Shown here one piece after another: positions 63,808-64,000 of a stretch of 64,000 nt of DNA (positions within the stretch are counted from its first letter, which is position 1; every line of letters begins with the position of its first letter). The stretch is taken from contig JAUYRN010000031.1 of assembly GCA_030696775.1 (NCBI GenBank), forward strand, positions 248,001 to 312,000. The letters are read 5' to 3'. Made by a program: the position numbers and the translations under genes. Under the pieces are notes generated by a model. It saw only the letters and a program-made list of their open reading frames with translations. It made no database searches and had not been told where the DNA came from. Origin of the DNA: Sulfuricurvum sp. Its GTDB lineage: Bacteria > Campylobacterota > Campylobacteria > Campylobacterales > Sulfurimonadaceae.

Positions 63808-64000
63808 TCAAGAATCCTCTGTTTTAGTGCACAAGGGATGCGCATGTAAATAGTTTTCCATTTTTAATGCGCTCCCTAATTTAGTATAAATCTGTGTCGT
63901 TGCCATACTTTCATGACCGAGTAATTCACTAACATCGGCGATTCGAGCACCATTGTTTAACAACTCTGTTGCATAGGCATGTCTGAGCTGATGGGGAGTT
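63808..64000 (-). CDS. tyrosine recombinase (Xer family), C-terminal part
   Basis: The frame is open to the end of the window, and only the last 63 codons plus stop are visible. They hold the integrase signature: 'HQLRHAYAT' (His-x-x-Arg), 'LLGHESMATTQIYTK' with the second His and the nucleophile Tyr, and a short tail. This matches the Xer recombinases that resolve chromosome dimers. In this phylum a single XerH usually does this job, but a XerC/D-like or other integrase cannot be excluded from the fragment. Missing from the ORF track. Confidence 0.85.
   Translation of the reverse strand, partial: TPHQLRHAYATELLNNGARIADVSELLGHESMATTQIYTKLGSALKMENYLHAHPLCTKTEDS

Noticed and set aside
1-64000. 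CRISPR arrays, prophage, transposases, rRNA
   Set aside because: No evenly spaced direct repeats, phage structural genes, DDE transposase motifs or rRNA segments were seen on either strand.
63808-64000. Mobile-element integrase at the window edge
   Set aside because: The visible part is Xer-like and sits beside chromosomal genes, with no attachment site or cargo; a chromosome-dimer recombinase is more likely, though the N-terminal part is not visible.

Overview
The window reads as chromosomal DNA of a Campylobacterota (epsilonproteobacterial) species, most like the Sulfuricurvum/Sulfurimonas group. Pointers to this are a lone atpE whose c subunit has a cleavable-looking N-terminal extension, the kdsA-ribH-nusB gene string, menaquinone synthesis by the futalosine route (mqnC), fliW, two NhaD-type antiporters, and a probable single Xer recombinase. 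The placement rests on gene content recognised by eye, not on a database search. Almost all of the DNA is core or ordinary accessory gene content. I see no prophage, transposase, CRISPR array or rRNA.

Layout. 1-0.5 kb: 3' end of a TonB-like gene. 0.5-1.6 kb: DEDDh exonuclease plus a small acidic protein. 1.6-6.7 kb: TolC/MFP/RND efflux operon. 6.7-9.6 kb: a four-CBS, PAS, GGDEF, EAL cyclic-di-GMP protein. 9.7-10.2 kb: tRNA-Leu(GAG) and atpE with a hairpin terminator. 10.4-20.5 kb: a minus-strand housekeeping and envelope run (guaA, hemD, a 6S-like RNA, purD, RDD protein, lptD, MCE protein, pnp). 20.5-27 kb: two near-identical NhaD genes flanking a plus-strand PAP2/dgkA/P-type ATPase operon. 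27-30.5 kb: nadB, a small LptM-like lipoprotein gene missing from the ORF track, and uvrC. 30.5-36.3 kb: a four-gene PAS / tandem-HPt / hybrid kinase / CheY phosphorelay. 36.4-43.9 kb: a minus-strand operon with a 1796-residue secreted protein and three pilin-like minor subunits. 44-53.8 kb: hpf, recG, M16 homologue, mqnC, nusB, ribH, kdsA, an NDH-2-like enzyme, a BaiN-like flavoprotein, msrQ, msrP. 54.7-61.6 kb: rimO, tilS, lon, bamD, fliW, proC. 61.6-64 kb: three overlapping genes with PilM/N/O- or GspL/M-like topology behind a truncated Xer recombinase gene.

How parts work together: lptD, the MCE protein, bamD and the LptM-like lipoprotein all concern outer-membrane building. The pilin operon and the PilMNO-like trio are two separate type IV pilus/type II secretion-like modules. 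The phosphorelay operon looks self-contained (sensor, kinase, phosphotransfer protein, receiver).

The most interesting items are: a rod-folding RNA with its own promoter upstream of purD; the giant pilin-coupled protein, whose leader sequence includes a dispersed repeat; the HPt protein whose second HPt copy lacks its histidine; a decayed second copy of the rimO start; an MCE protein with a beta-strand-rich tail; and the acidic-insert PilM-like protein. No clearly new defence or mobile system was found.
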